Source: Halioglobus japonicus
GTDB taxonomy: Bacteria > Pseudomonadota > Gammaproteobacteria > Pseudomonadales > Halieaceae
Assembly: GCA_902705825.1 (NCBI GenBank)
Contig: CACSIL010000051.1
Coordinates: forward strand, 279,675 to 343,674
Direction of reading: 5' to 3'
DNA: 64,000 nucleotides
The position numbers were made by a program, and so were the translations under genes. The notes beneath the pieces were generated by a model. It had not been told where the DNA came from. It did no database searches and saw only the letters and a program-made list of their open reading frames with translations. Positions within the stretch are counted from its first letter, which is position 1. Each line of letters begins with the position of its first letter. Positions 27,807-36,218 of this stretch are shown piece after piece.

Positions 27807-29783
27807 CTATGCAGGCTCTGCCTCTTTGACTTCGTAAATCTCCAGCCAGTCTGCCACTTCTTTAGTTGTCATTGAGGCGACTTCATGTAGCTGATCAGAC
27901 AATTGTTGCGATGAAAGACTTCCTGGATTCTCTCGCAACCGTTGCGCTTGCATAGACAAATAAGAACCCATGGTTAGTGATCGCTGTGATGAGATATCGA
28001 ACTCGGCATGATTGCTCACAACAAAGCTTGCAGTTGCAAGAATCGGAAATACGGCAGCCAAGACACCCAGGATAGTGGATACATCAATGAGATCAAGATG
28101 GATAGAAAATGCAATTTTCACCAGCTTTAGCAGTACAACAATCACCGTCGCGTAAAATAGATACAAGCTCCAGTTCGCCAATCGCTCTCCAATTCGTTTC
28201 ATTCTCAGCGTATTCTTCTGGTGGTACTTTAATTGACCATTAATCCAGGTCTTTGCTGCAAATTCACTCACTTGGATAATTTCACTTTGCGATAGTACGC
28301 AGTAATTGAAACCAACATGCCTGATCAATATTTCACTATATATATAGAGCCAAGCACGACCAACGCCATTGTGGCCAATTATGTCTCTGCCCAAATACTC
28401 CTTGGTATCTCGCAAGTTCACCAAAGAATAGGTTTTTCCTAGCCCTATCAAGTAAAACATAGGGCGCAGGGATTCACTTAGAAATCGATATTCTAACCAG
28501 CGGCCATGGTAGTCATATTTATGATCCCTCCAATACAGCCAGTAAATACAAGCCAGAAAGACAAGCTTTACAGAGACCAGTGCTGTCAGAATACTTGGGG
28601 GGATACCCTTCCACAATGACAGTACTGCCAGAATCAGTGCGGCTGTTCCCAAAAAAAAGATTGATAAGAAAGTACTACGGTGCAGATCGCTGTAATAGTT
28701 GGCCAATCTATCCGCTCTCAGATAGGCCGCATAAAAATTATGTGTACTGGGGTTTTCTATCTTCGTATCGACAGACACCTCGTCGTTATCGTTAGATTTT
28801 TTTGGTGCCAAAAACTCTTTGAATCGACCAAAAAAGCTACTCAATATTCCTATATTCTGCGGATCCAGCTCGATCGGGCCGGAGTTATCAAAATCTATAA
28901 CACTTTCGTTATATCTCAGCTTTGAGCTGTCTCCATAACGCTCAAACCGTTCAGAGACAATCTCCCTTCGGGCTTCAACACTAGCAGAGTCAGCTTTATC
29001 CTGACCTGAAAATACGTCGTCAAACAACAGTAAACGACTTAGTTCGCTTTCAAGTCTCGTTTGTGAAAAATCACTCTTTGTAACAAGACGACCAAATTTT
29101 CCAGAGGTGAATATAGAGGTAGTTTGGTCAGTTGTAGAGATGTGAATCACCGGAACACCATTACTTATGGCGGCATTCACAGTTCCAGATGTCCCTTCCT
29201 GTGAATCATTTATCCCATTATAGACCGCAATCAGGATATCGCTGTGATCTACTAAAACGCTTCCGCACCTTCGATAGGCATCGTCTCTTTTCTCCGGATG
29301 CCCATCGAGCTCTAGAACGCGACATTCTGAGGAGCCATAGTTTCCTCGGCTTAGCACCTCATCAAACTCGTCGATCGTTCCATGCGAAGCATCTACAATA
29401 CTCCTAGTCGGAGCAAAGTCTTTGGCATATTCCTCTTTGGAAAAGGGCAATATAAAAGCTAGCTGGTAATCATCAAAATCGATCAACTCTTTGGCGATGC
29501 AGAGCCTATCAGCGCCCTCTGCAAGAGAGCTGGTAAAACGTATAACCGGCCCACAGCCCTTTCTATATAACATCGTCGCTTCAGGAGATGCAGAAAGACA
29601 AGAAGTAAAGCTATATATATTCTGATACAACGCTTTTAGCTGGGATTTTATCCACTGCAGTTGCTCAGGGTTTTCCGGCAAGCTCCTATGCCCTGCAACG
29701 CCTATGCGCAGTGTCATTGGCATTGAAGGGTCTGTAATGATGTCCTTGTAAATATCATTAACCAGATTCGAGTATTCGTTCAT
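27807..29783 (-). CDS. SLOG-domain protein with four C-terminal membrane helices (SLATT-like)
   Basis: A 658-aa protein. Residues ~24-210 match the SLOG nucleotide-binding Rossmann pattern: RIGVAGHRSL (26-35), FTSSLAEGADRL, LAFILPFSKEEYAKDF, and HSDILIAVYNG followed by EGTSGTV and GVPVIHIS. The C-terminal half has two hydrophobic helix pairs (FLSIFFLGTAALILAVLSLW with ILTALVSVKLVFLACIYW; then LYLFYATVIVVLLKLVK with LGVLAAVFPILATASFVV), each flanked by amphipathic helices (RWLEYRFLSESLR), like SLATT 2TM effectors. SLOG domains are proposed to bind or process nucleotide signals, and SLATT to act on the membrane. The RyR gene lies 52 bases upstream, probably in the same transcript. Confidence 0.82.
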   Translation of the reverse strand: MNEYSNLVNDIYKDIITDPSMPMTLRIGVAGHRSLPENPEQLQWIKSQLKALYQNIYSFTSCLSASPEATMLYRKGCGPVIRFTSSLAEGADRLCIAKELIDFDDYQLAFILPFSKEEYAKDFAPTRSIVDASHGTIDEFDEVLSRGNYGSSECRVLELDGHPEKRDDAYRRCGSVLVDHSDILIAVYNGINDSQEGTSGTVNAAISNGVPVIHISTTDQTTSIFTSGKFGRLVTKSDFSQTRLESELSRLLLFDDVFSGQDKADSASVEARREIVSERFERYGDSSKLRYNESVIDFDNSGPIELDPQNIGILSSFFGRFKEFLAPKKSNDNDEVSVDTKIENPSTHNFYAAYLRADRLANYYSDLHRSTFLSIFFLGTAALILAVLSLWKGIPPSILTALVSVKLVFLACIYWLYWRDHKYDYHGRWLEYRFLSESLRPMFYLIGLGKTYSLVNLRDTKEYLGRDIIGHNGVGRAWLYIYSEILIRHVGFNYCVLSQSEIIQVSEFAAKTWINGQLKYHQKNTLRMKRIGERLANWSLYLFYATVIVVLLKLVKIAFSIHLDLIDVSTILGVLAAVFPILATASFVVSNHAEFDISSQRSLTMGSYLSMQAQRLRENPGSLSSQQLSDQLHEVASMTTKEVADWLEIYEVKEAEPA

Positions 29784-29835
29784 ATCTCTCTTCTGCCAAC
29801 CCTCTCGCTTTTGACATTAAGCCCGTTAATCGATA

Positions 29836-31551
29836 CTAGGCCAGCTGCTTCAGTAGATTAACCAATTCTGGCAGGTGCCGAACGGCATCACGGTCTTTCT
29901 GTTTTTCAGCTTCGGAAAGCTGCTCCCAGGCAACAAGACTGGGCGAAAGCCTTCTCTCATTGTCCTTTTCTCCTTGTTGCAAGCGCCATCCATTTAACTC
30001 TTTCTCTGCCTTCCAGCGGGCGTGCTCCATACTGGCCACTCTCTCTATGCTTGCATCGTTTAGCGCTTCCTCAACCTCAGTTACGGTAGGAAACCTTTTT
30101 CCGGTTAATGATTGGCACTTTATGTACAAATGGTCTGCCTGATTGCGATTGGCATCCTTCAGATTTTCTGGCAACACGCTCCAATCGACCAAGGAACTAT
30201 TGGATAGCTGTGTATCACCCATTGCACGTTGCGAGTTCACATAGTTTTTGTGTATAGCGATGGCGAGAGAGTCCTGTTGTGAGTCAAAAACAGTATCGAA
30301 ACGGCAACTGTCACGCATTACTCTCACACAATGGATATTTGCACTGCTGCCGAACTGTTGTTCCAGCATACCAGGAATGACACTCTCTCCAGATTCACAA
30401 ACTATAATCGGACATTTCAGCTTTAGGTTTTCCAGCGCCTGGGTCCACGTGAGAATCTGCTCAGTACTTTCTGCATGGACATAAACCAGGTCGGGCTTTA
30501 CTTCGTGTAAAACCTCGTGAGAATGAGATGAATCGAGGATTCCCAGACTGGTATCGTAGGCAGATAACTCAAGGATGTTTGCTAGCGCAGGCTGCACACT
30601 GAGCAATCCTTCTAAATGCTTTGTAGCATCTGGCGAAACAAGTTTAACGTTAAGCGGGGCTGGCTGCCCATAATGGCCTATACAAGCAACGCGCAGGAGA
30701 ATTTCTTCAATGAGGCGACTATCCCCGACCAAAGCTATAGTAAACAATCTCGAACCCATAGCGTCTTGATCAAGCAGTTTATCGGGACCATAGTTATTTA
30801 AAAGCCAACGCGCTGCTAGCTGCTCATAGTTAATAATGCGGGCAGAGTAATTACTCGCATCAGTGGCAAATACCGGCTGTTGATACAAGACCGCTCCGAA
30901 CTCCCTATTAGCTATATGCACTGCGCAGTTTAGCATCGGCAATGACGTCTGTTTTTCTCGCTGCCTATAGCTGTAGTATGCAACTTCCAGATTTACGTGA
31001 TCGTAGCCTGTGACTGCTAAAAGGAAAGCCGCCTTTTTGAGATTGGCTTGATTTAGCCATGTACTGTCGCTGGAGTTGCCGATCAGAATATAGGCACCCA
31101 GGTTTTTTGCTCTACCAATAAATTTGTTCTGGGGGTTCGCTTCGATAACCACAACCGACGTTCCCGCCGCAATTATCGCCTCCAGTATTCGAATATTCAC
31201 TGAATCTAAACCGCAGATGATTGCGTGTCCTTGCAACCAGGAAATCCTCAGCCGGTGAAAATGGCCGCGCATAATGGCGGCAAAAGCTCTGAAAGCGGCA
31301 TAACTCAGACTGGCGGGTGCAAGCCATCTTGCGATTTCAAGTGTGACAGGTGCTCGGCCTGGATCAATGCTCGTTTCAAGGATGAAGAGCCCCACCGAGT
31401 TATAGAGCAGGTCAAATATGCTTGCTGGCTCAGCCAGATATTGGTAGTACTGGCTATAGCCTATAACGCCTAGCACCATAGCCATGACGATGCTAAAACC
31501 TATAAGAGTCCGTTCCAGTTTCGAGAAAATATTGACCTGTGAGTCCGACAT
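29836..31551 (-). CDS. Membrane-RCK-RyR domain protein
   Basis: A 571-aa protein. It has an N-terminal membrane helix (~13-35), a possible re-entrant pore-like segment (FDLLYNSVGLFILETS) and a further hydrophobic stretch. Next is a TrkA-N/RCK Rossmann domain starting GHAIICGLDSVN (~108) with VVVIEANPQ and IGNSSD, and a second Rossmann-like part (FTIALVGDSRLIEEIL). The last ~65 residues form an RyR domain (MEHARWKAEKELNGW; LSPSLVAWEQLSEAEKQKDR). The layout recalls a K+ channel with an RCK regulator, but no TVGYG filter is present and the NAD-binding GxGxxG is degenerate. RyR and RCK both suggest ligand sensing. AGGA precedes the ATG. Confidence 0.8.
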   Translation of the reverse strand: MSDSQVNIFSKLERTLIGFSIVMAMVLGVIGYSQYYQYLAEPASIFDLLYNSVGLFILETSIDPGRAPVTLEIARWLAPASLSYAAFRAFAAIMRGHFHRLRISWLQGHAIICGLDSVNIRILEAIIAAGTSVVVIEANPQNKFIGRAKNLGAYILIGNSSDSTWLNQANLKKAAFLLAVTGYDHVNLEVAYYSYRQREKQTSLPMLNCAVHIANREFGAVLYQQPVFATDASNYSARIINYEQLAARWLLNNYGPDKLLDQDAMGSRLFTIALVGDSRLIEEILLRVACIGHYGQPAPLNVKLVSPDATKHLEGLLSVQPALANILELSAYDTSLGILDSSHSHEVLHEVKPDLVYVHAESTEQILTWTQALENLKLKCPIIVCESGESVIPGMLEQQFGSSANIHCVRVMRDSCRFDTVFDSQQDSLAIAIHKNYVNSQRAMGDTQLSNSSLVDWSVLPENLKDANRNQADHLYIKCQSLTGKRFPTVTEVEEALNDASIERVASMEHARWKAEKELNGWRLQQGEKDNERRLSPSLVAWEQLSEAEKQKDRDAVRHLPELVNLLKQLA

Positions 31552-31842
31552 TGGATCCTATGTCTTTCTTATGATTGTGATTCTAGCGCCAGTTAATATC
31601 ATGATTGTTGCCCATTTTGCCCCTTGCATACAAGCTGGCTAGAACCTAGTCAGGGAGAATCGCCAATCCTTACAATACTGGATCAAAATGATACCGAACC
31701 GTATTACTCACTTTTTTCACGATGCAAGTCGAGGTCTGCCATAGTAGACCGAATACAGCTAGGGTGAACCAGCAAGAATGTATCCTTGCCTGTATCGGAC
31801 AAGCAGTAGTACCCTGTTTGATGTTTTTTCCGGGAGTTAACC
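31552..31842. other. Divergent intergenic region at the right edge of the accessory region
   Basis: The 291 bases between the RyR gene (-) and the DUF35 gene (+) must hold both promoters. No strong -35/-10 pair stands out. The segment is AT-rich on the RyR side and changes to core-like composition around 31700-31750. No tRNA, integrase or clear attachment repeat was found. An 8-base match (GTTTGATG) to the left edge is too short to count. Confidence 0.4.
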
Positions 31843-32277
31843 ATGAGCCAAAAACCACAGGTCCCCGCCATCGAAGGCTGGCACACCATGGCGGCGCAAC
31901 CACATTTGATTGGCACACAGTGCGAAAGTTGCGGCACCTACTTTTTTCCAAAGCAAAGCGACTACTGCCGTAATCCAAAGTGTGACAGCACCGAATTCCG
32001 CGAGGTGGAGTTGAGCCGTACTGGAAAGATATGGAGTTACACCAACGCCTGCTACAAGCCGCCGGCACCCTTTGTCGCCCACGAACCTTTTGAACCGTAC
32101 GCGATTGCCGCAGTGCAGTTGGAGAAAGAACAAATGGTCGTGCTCGGACAGGTGATCGAAGGTGTATCCGTAGAAGACCTGAAAGTCGGGATGCCGATGG
32201 AACTGGTGCTGGAAGCCCTGCACGAGACCGACGACGACATCAAAGTCACCTGGAAGTGGCAACCCGCCGCGCAGTAG
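31843..32277 (+). CDS. Zinc-ribbon/OB-fold DUF35 protein, acyl-CoA associated
   Basis: A 144-aa protein. The N-terminal zinc ribbon has Cys27, Cys30, Cys42 and Cys47, followed by an OB-fold with GKIWSYTNACYKPPAPF and EPYAIAAVQLE, the DUF35 pattern. DUF35 proteins usually form complexes with thiolase-like or MaoC-like enzymes in acyl-CoA and steroid side-chain metabolism. The thiolase-like partner is the next gene, 28 bases on. GGGAG precedes the ATG. Confidence 0.9.
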   Translation: MSQKPQVPAIEGWHTMAAQPHLIGTQCESCGTYFFPKQSDYCRNPKCDSTEFREVELSRTGKIWSYTNACYKPPAPFVAHEPFEPYAIAAVQLEKEQMVVLGQVIEGVSVEDLKVGMPMELVLEALHETDDDIKVTWKWQPAAQ

Positions 32278-32305
32278 ACGCCAACTGAATCTGGAGTAGA
32301 ACTCA

Positions 32306-33493
32306 ATGTCCAACGAAATTGCCATTCTCGGCGTCGGTATGCACCCCTGGGGTAAATGGGGTCACAACTTTGTTCAATACGGCGTTGCCGCAGCTCGCGA
32401 AGCACTGGCGGATGCAGGTGTGCCCTGGCAGGACATCTCGTTTGTGTCCGGCGGTGCCACCATACGCTGCGGCTACCCCGGTTACGTTGCCGGCGCCACC
32501 TTTGCACAGGCTCTGGGCTGGCAGGGGGCGGAGGTAAATACCTCCTATGCGGCGTGTGCATCGGGCTCACAGGCACTGGCCGCTGCACGCAATAAAATTC
32601 TCTCCGGTGAATCCGAGGTCGCACTAGTGGTTGGCGCAGATACCACCCCCAAGGGCTTTCTCGCACCCGCCGGTGGCTATCGCCCGGAAGACCCGGACTG
32701 GGTGCGTTTCTATCTCGGGATCACCAATCCGACGTATTTCGCGCTGTACGCCAGGCGCCGCATGGATCTCTACGGCGACACACTGGAGGATTTCGCTGCG
32801 GTCAAGGTGAAGAACTCACTGGTCGGCAGCAAGAACCCGCGTGCACGTTATCGCAAATGCTTCAGTGCCGAGGACGTCGCGGCATCTGCCATGGTCGCCG
32901 ACCCGCTGCGCTTAATGGATATCTGCGCCACCAGCGACGGCGGTGCAGCCATCATCGTATCCAGCCTGGAATACGCGCGTAGAATCGGCAAAGCCGATGC
33001 TCCGCGCGTGGCGGCAATTTCCACAGTGACACCAACGTTCGCCAGCAGCGTGGTGGAAATGCCCGATATCGCCACGGATTCAGCGGCAGCGGCAGGCGTT
33101 GAGGCACAGGCTTATCGCGCCAGCCTGCCGGTGAAGGCCTATGAGGAAGCGGGCCTTGGCCCGTCCGATGTGGATCTGGCCGAGGTCTACGACCTGTCAA
33201 CCGCACTGGAGCTGGACTGGATTGAAGATTTACAACTGGCTCCCAGGGGCGAGGCAGCGGCACTGCTGCGCGCTGGCGACACCGCACTGGGCGGCAAGAT
33301 ACCGGTGAATGTGTCAGGAGGCCTGGCCTGCTTCGGTGAGGCAGTGCCCGCTCAGGCGCTGTCTCAGGTCTGCGAGTTGACATGGCAGTTGCGCGGCCAG
33401 GCCGGTGACCGGCAGGTGCAGGGCGCAAAAGTCGGGATTACCGCAAACCAGGGTTTGTTTGGCCACGGCAGCTCAGTCATCGTCAAAAAGTAG
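32306..33493 (+). CDS. Thiolase-like (lipid-transfer/SCP2-thiolase type) enzyme
   Basis: A 395-aa thiolase-fold protein of the nondecarboxylating lipid-transfer/SCPx type. The nucleophilic Cys is Cys84 in SYAACASGSQ, and later positions match HxxP-type and CxG loops only loosely (DLAEVYDLSTALE; NVSGGLACFGEAV). In the SCPx/Ltp group, DUF35 next door is required for activity and substrates are branched or steroid side-chain acyl-CoAs. Thiolysis or retro-aldol cleavage cannot be told apart from sequence. Good GGAG site. Confidence 0.88.
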   Translation: MSNEIAILGVGMHPWGKWGHNFVQYGVAAAREALADAGVPWQDISFVSGGATIRCGYPGYVAGATFAQALGWQGAEVNTSYAACASGSQALAAARNKILSGESEVALVVGADTTPKGFLAPAGGYRPEDPDWVRFYLGITNPTYFALYARRRMDLYGDTLEDFAAVKVKNSLVGSKNPRARYRKCFSAEDVAASAMVADPLRLMDICATSDGGAAIIVSSLEYARRIGKADAPRVAAISTVTPTFASSVVEMPDIATDSAAAAGVEAQAYRASLPVKAYEEAGLGPSDVDLAEVYDLSTALELDWIEDLQLAPRGEAAALLRAGDTALGGKIPVNVSGGLACFGEAVPAQALSQVCELTWQLRGQAGDRQVQGAKVGITANQGLFGHGSSVIVKK

Positions 33494-33513
33494 ACGGGAG
33501 CGCGCGGGCTCAA

Positions 33514-33918
33514 TCAGGGCTCGCGCACTGAAGCCTGTTTCAAATAGGCTATCAGGTCTGCTCGCTGCTGGGCATCGGGTACACCGAGGCTCATCATGGA
33601 TGTCCCGGGAAACATCGCCATAGGGTTTTCCAGCCACACGAACATCAACTCAGGTGTCCAGACAAACCGGGCATTTTTGAATTCTTCTGAGTAATACTCA
33701 AAACTGGGCTGCTCGCCCACCACCTTGCCGAAGATACGGTGCAGATTCGGGCCATTGTTGTGCCCCATTGCCGCCTCAGGATAATGACAGGTGCGACAGG
33801 GGCCAAATACCAATCGGCCTTTGGCCGGATCCCCCGCTGGCATCACCTGCTGTGCCTGCAGCGACCCTGCCGCCAGAAGAAGGGCCAAAAACAGGGCTGA
33901 AACCAGCGAGCGCATCAT
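33514..33918 (-). CDS. Class I c-type cytochrome
   Basis: A 134-aa secreted cytochrome c. The signal peptide covers residues 1-~23, heme attachment is C41-R-T-C44-H45, and an axial Met lies in FPGTSMMS. One heme is expected. Its ATG overlaps the stop of the flavoprotein gene (ATGA), with a strong GGAGG upstream. The longer frame to 33978 would start inside the flavoprotein gene and lacks a signal peptide at its start. Likely electron acceptor or carrier for that Tat-exported flavoprotein in the periplasm. Confidence 0.9.
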   Translation of the reverse strand: MMRSLVSALFLALLLAAGSLQAQQVMPAGDPAKGRLVFGPCRTCHYPEAAMGHNNGPNLHRIFGKVVGEQPSFEYYSEEFKNARFVWTPELMFVWLENPMAMFPGTSMMSLGVPDAQQRADLIAYLKQASVREP

Positions 33919-35453
33919 CCGGCCACCCTCCTCTGTGCCGCTGCGGCACGACCCGCGCGGCGGCCAAAAAAAGTGCAATCTCCCACCGATATGCCACTGG
34001 CAATATACGGCGCTGTCGGTATCCCGGCGGTGTTGCGGCCAGCGGCGTACAAGCCCGGAATCTCTTCCCCGAAACTGCTGAGCACCTGCCCATCAGAGGT
34101 GGTATGCAAGCCGCCAAAGGTATGTGCGGGAAAGAACGCCTGCGACGTCGACAGATCCCAGGCGGTATACGGCGGCCCCTGCAGCGGCCTCAAGTACGTC
34201 TGGCTTTTACGGAACATCGGGTCTTCACCATTGGCCGCGTGCAGATTGTAATAGGCCACGGTCTGCTGCAGAGCGCCTTTGGGAAATTCCAGCTGTGCCG
34301 CGATATCGCCAATGGTGCTGGCCTTTGCCACCGGCAGAAAGTTGTCCTGATGGAAGGCATAGCTACTGTCGCGATCAGTGATCAGCCAGGCGCGCCCACG
34401 CTGGTGGTAGGCGATCGCATCCCCGAGCACACCGTGATAGGACTCCTCGGATATAAACCGCTGTCCCGACGTATTTACGATGATGCCAGACAGCACAGAT
34501 TCCGGGGGATAGATGGGCGCTATAGCAAAACCTTCGTTCATTCGCAGCGCTGCCGCGCCAACAGCAATCCCCATATTGATACCCGCACCCAGGTCTGCGG
34601 CATTGCCCCACGGTACGGAGCACTCGTACAAATGCGGCGCATACGCGCGCAGCATGTCACGGTTATGGATAAAACCGCCGCAGGCCAGCACCACACCACG
34701 CTGCACAGCAATGGCGCGCTGCTCACCATCGACAGTAGCAATCACGCCGACAATGCGACCGTCGCTCTCGGTGACCAGACGGTGGGCGTCCACCTGGGCG
34801 TGCATTTTTACGCCCAGTGCATCGGCCTGCGAGAGCAAAGCCTCCATCAGGCGCCTGCCGCCATTCATGCCGGGCACACCGGGCACATGGCCACGGGGGG
34901 CCGGCACCGCCAGATCGCGCGCCGGCCATGCCAGTTCTGTACCGGAGAAATAGAGTGACGCATCGCCCATCGGCAAGCCTTTGGCGAGCGTGAGTTTGTC
35001 GGTGTAGGGAATGCCCTGCTCTACCAACCAGTCGAAATGCTCGGCACTGCCCTCACAATACAGCTGGATCTTGTCCAGTGGTGGGTGCAAGGCGCCGGCC
35101 AGCGTGAGGAAGCGGTACATCTGCTCTGGGCTGTCCTCCACCTTGAGCGCTTTCTGCAGGGCGGTACCGCCACCGGCGTATACCACGCCACCGGACATGG
35201 CTGAGGAGCCGCCAAACCGGGGCAGGGATTCAATCAGCAGCACATGTGCACCGGCCCGGCGCGCCTCTATAGCGGCACTGACGCCGGCCGCGCCGGAGCC
35301 AATGACCAGCACAGCCGTGCGCATATCCCAGGATTTAACCTCTGATCGCGGCACGGCGGCAGCGCCAGCTGCCAGCGTCGCAGCTGCGGTGGCGGTGAGG
35401 CCGCCCAGCAACTGGCGGCGTGTTACTGTGGAATCACCTGCGGTTTTAGTCAC
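33915..35453 (-). CDS. Tat-exported FAD oxidoreductase (fumarate reductase / ketosteroid dehydrogenase type)
   Basis: A 512-aa flavoprotein. The Tat signal peptide carries TRRQLLGG (Arg12-Arg13) and an Ala-rich stretch; the FAD-binding motif is VLVIGSGAAG (near 50), with FGGSSAMSGG and a C-terminal GLYAAGRNTAG. This layout fits the FAD_binding_2 group (fumarate reductase flavoprotein, 3-ketosteroid dehydrogenase). The substrate is not identifiable. Export and the overlapping cytochrome c gene argue for a periplasmic dehydrogenase feeding electrons to heme, unlike cytosolic KstD enzymes. GTG start. Confidence 0.85.
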   Translation of the reverse strand: MTKTAGDSTVTRRQLLGGLTATAAATLAAGAAAVPRSEVKSWDMRTAVLVIGSGAAGVSAAIEARRAGAHVLLIESLPRFGGSSAMSGGVVYAGGGTALQKALKVEDSPEQMYRFLTLAGALHPPLDKIQLYCEGSAEHFDWLVEQGIPYTDKLTLAKGLPMGDASLYFSGTELAWPARDLAVPAPRGHVPGVPGMNGGRRLMEALLSQADALGVKMHAQVDAHRLVTESDGRIVGVIATVDGEQRAIAVQRGVVLACGGFIHNRDMLRAYAPHLYECSVPWGNAADLGAGINMGIAVGAAALRMNEGFAIAPIYPPESVLSGIIVNTSGQRFISEESYHGVLGDAIAYHQRGRAWLITDRDSSYAFHQDNFLPVAKASTIGDIAAQLEFPKGALQQTVAYYNLHAANGEDPMFRKSQTYLRPLQGPPYTAWDLSTSQAFFPAHTFGGLHTTSDGQVLSSFGEEIPGLYAAGRNTAGIPTAPYIASGISVGDCTFFGRRAGRAAAAQRRVAG

Positions 35454-35474
35454 ACTATTTCTCTAGAGCGGGCA

Positions 35475-36167
35475 TCAGTTGCGTCGAATATATTCCAGGC
35501 GGTTATCGATCATGTACAGGCGATGACGCTCACCTTCTGCATCAACCACGACATCGTCATAGCCGGCATCGCCCTCGTACAGAAAGCAGATGCCATCGTC
35601 CACGCCCACCATACGCGGCTCATACATCACGGCCTCCCGATCCCCCATGCGCTCCCGCGCCTCGACGCAACTTTTGCAGTCTGCAATGTCGGCCAGGCTG
35701 ACGTAGGTCGGCGGCATCAGGCGCAGTGCGTGGGTGTCGTCCGCGCACTCGGCAAGGGCCGTCTCGGGGCTCACCCATCGGTGCCGCGCGATCTCACCAC
35801 CGTCGACGACAACCTCCTGTCCGTCCTCCAGTATGGTGAGGAAAAACCAGGTCGAAAAACGCCTTTTGGCACCTTCAGGGGTTGTCCAGTGCGACAGGTA
35901 GACGAGTTGCTCTGCGGAGACTTTCAAGCCCGCCTCCTCCTGCGTCTCGCGGATGGCAGCATTGACTGCCGCCCGGTATTCGTCGCGATCACCGGGGTAA
36001 TCCGCCTCGTCTACCTTACCGCCGGGAAACACCCACATGCCCCCCATGTGTTGCACCGTCTTGTTACGCTGCACCAGCAGAGCCTCCAGACCGGCATCGC
36101 CATCGCGCACCAGCACGACGGTGGCCGCAGGGTAGACGGGCTCTACAATATCACTGGTTTCCAGCAC
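35475..36167 (-). CDS. Nudix hydrolase (NUDT19-like, expanded Nudix box)
   Basis: A 230-aa Nudix protein. The Nudix box starts GGKVDEAD (about residue 49) and resumes at AAIRETQEEAGL (70-81), so the G-x5-E and REx2EE parts are separated by an insertion. This is seen in NUDT19-like hydrolases that act on CoA and other nucleotide diphosphates. The setting among acyl-CoA enzymes would fit a CoA-type substrate, but this is inference. GTG start with AAGGAG upstream. Confidence 0.85.
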   Translation of the reverse strand: MLETSDIVEPVYPAATVVLVRDGDAGLEALLVQRNKTVQHMGGMWVFPGGKVDEADYPGDRDEYRAAVNAAIRETQEEAGLKVSAEQLVYLSHWTTPEGAKRRFSTWFFLTILEDGQEVVVDGGEIARHRWVSPETALAECADDTHALRLMPPTYVSLADIADCKSCVEARERMGDREAVMYEPRMVGVDDGICFLYEGDAGYDDVVVDAEGERHRLYMIDNRLEYIRRN

Positions 36168-36218
36168 GAATACTCTCCTTTTCCCGGACTAGGGCAGTCT
36201 ACACCAACGCGGAAACTG

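Noticed and set aside
21446-31829. Possible attachment repeat: GTTTGATG near both edges of the accessory region
   Set aside because: An 8-base match is expected by chance in segments of this size, and no integrase is present.
31704-32325. Minus-strand frames over the DUF35 gene and its leader
   Set aside because: They mirror the DUF35 coding frame; the + strand gene has zinc-ribbon cysteines and a ribosome site.
33768-34958. 396-codon + strand frame opposite the flavoprotein gene
   Set aside because: It is long but is the antisense of a clear FAD protein with a Tat signal. The translation is rich in His, Arg and Gln without domains, as expected for a GC-rich shadow.
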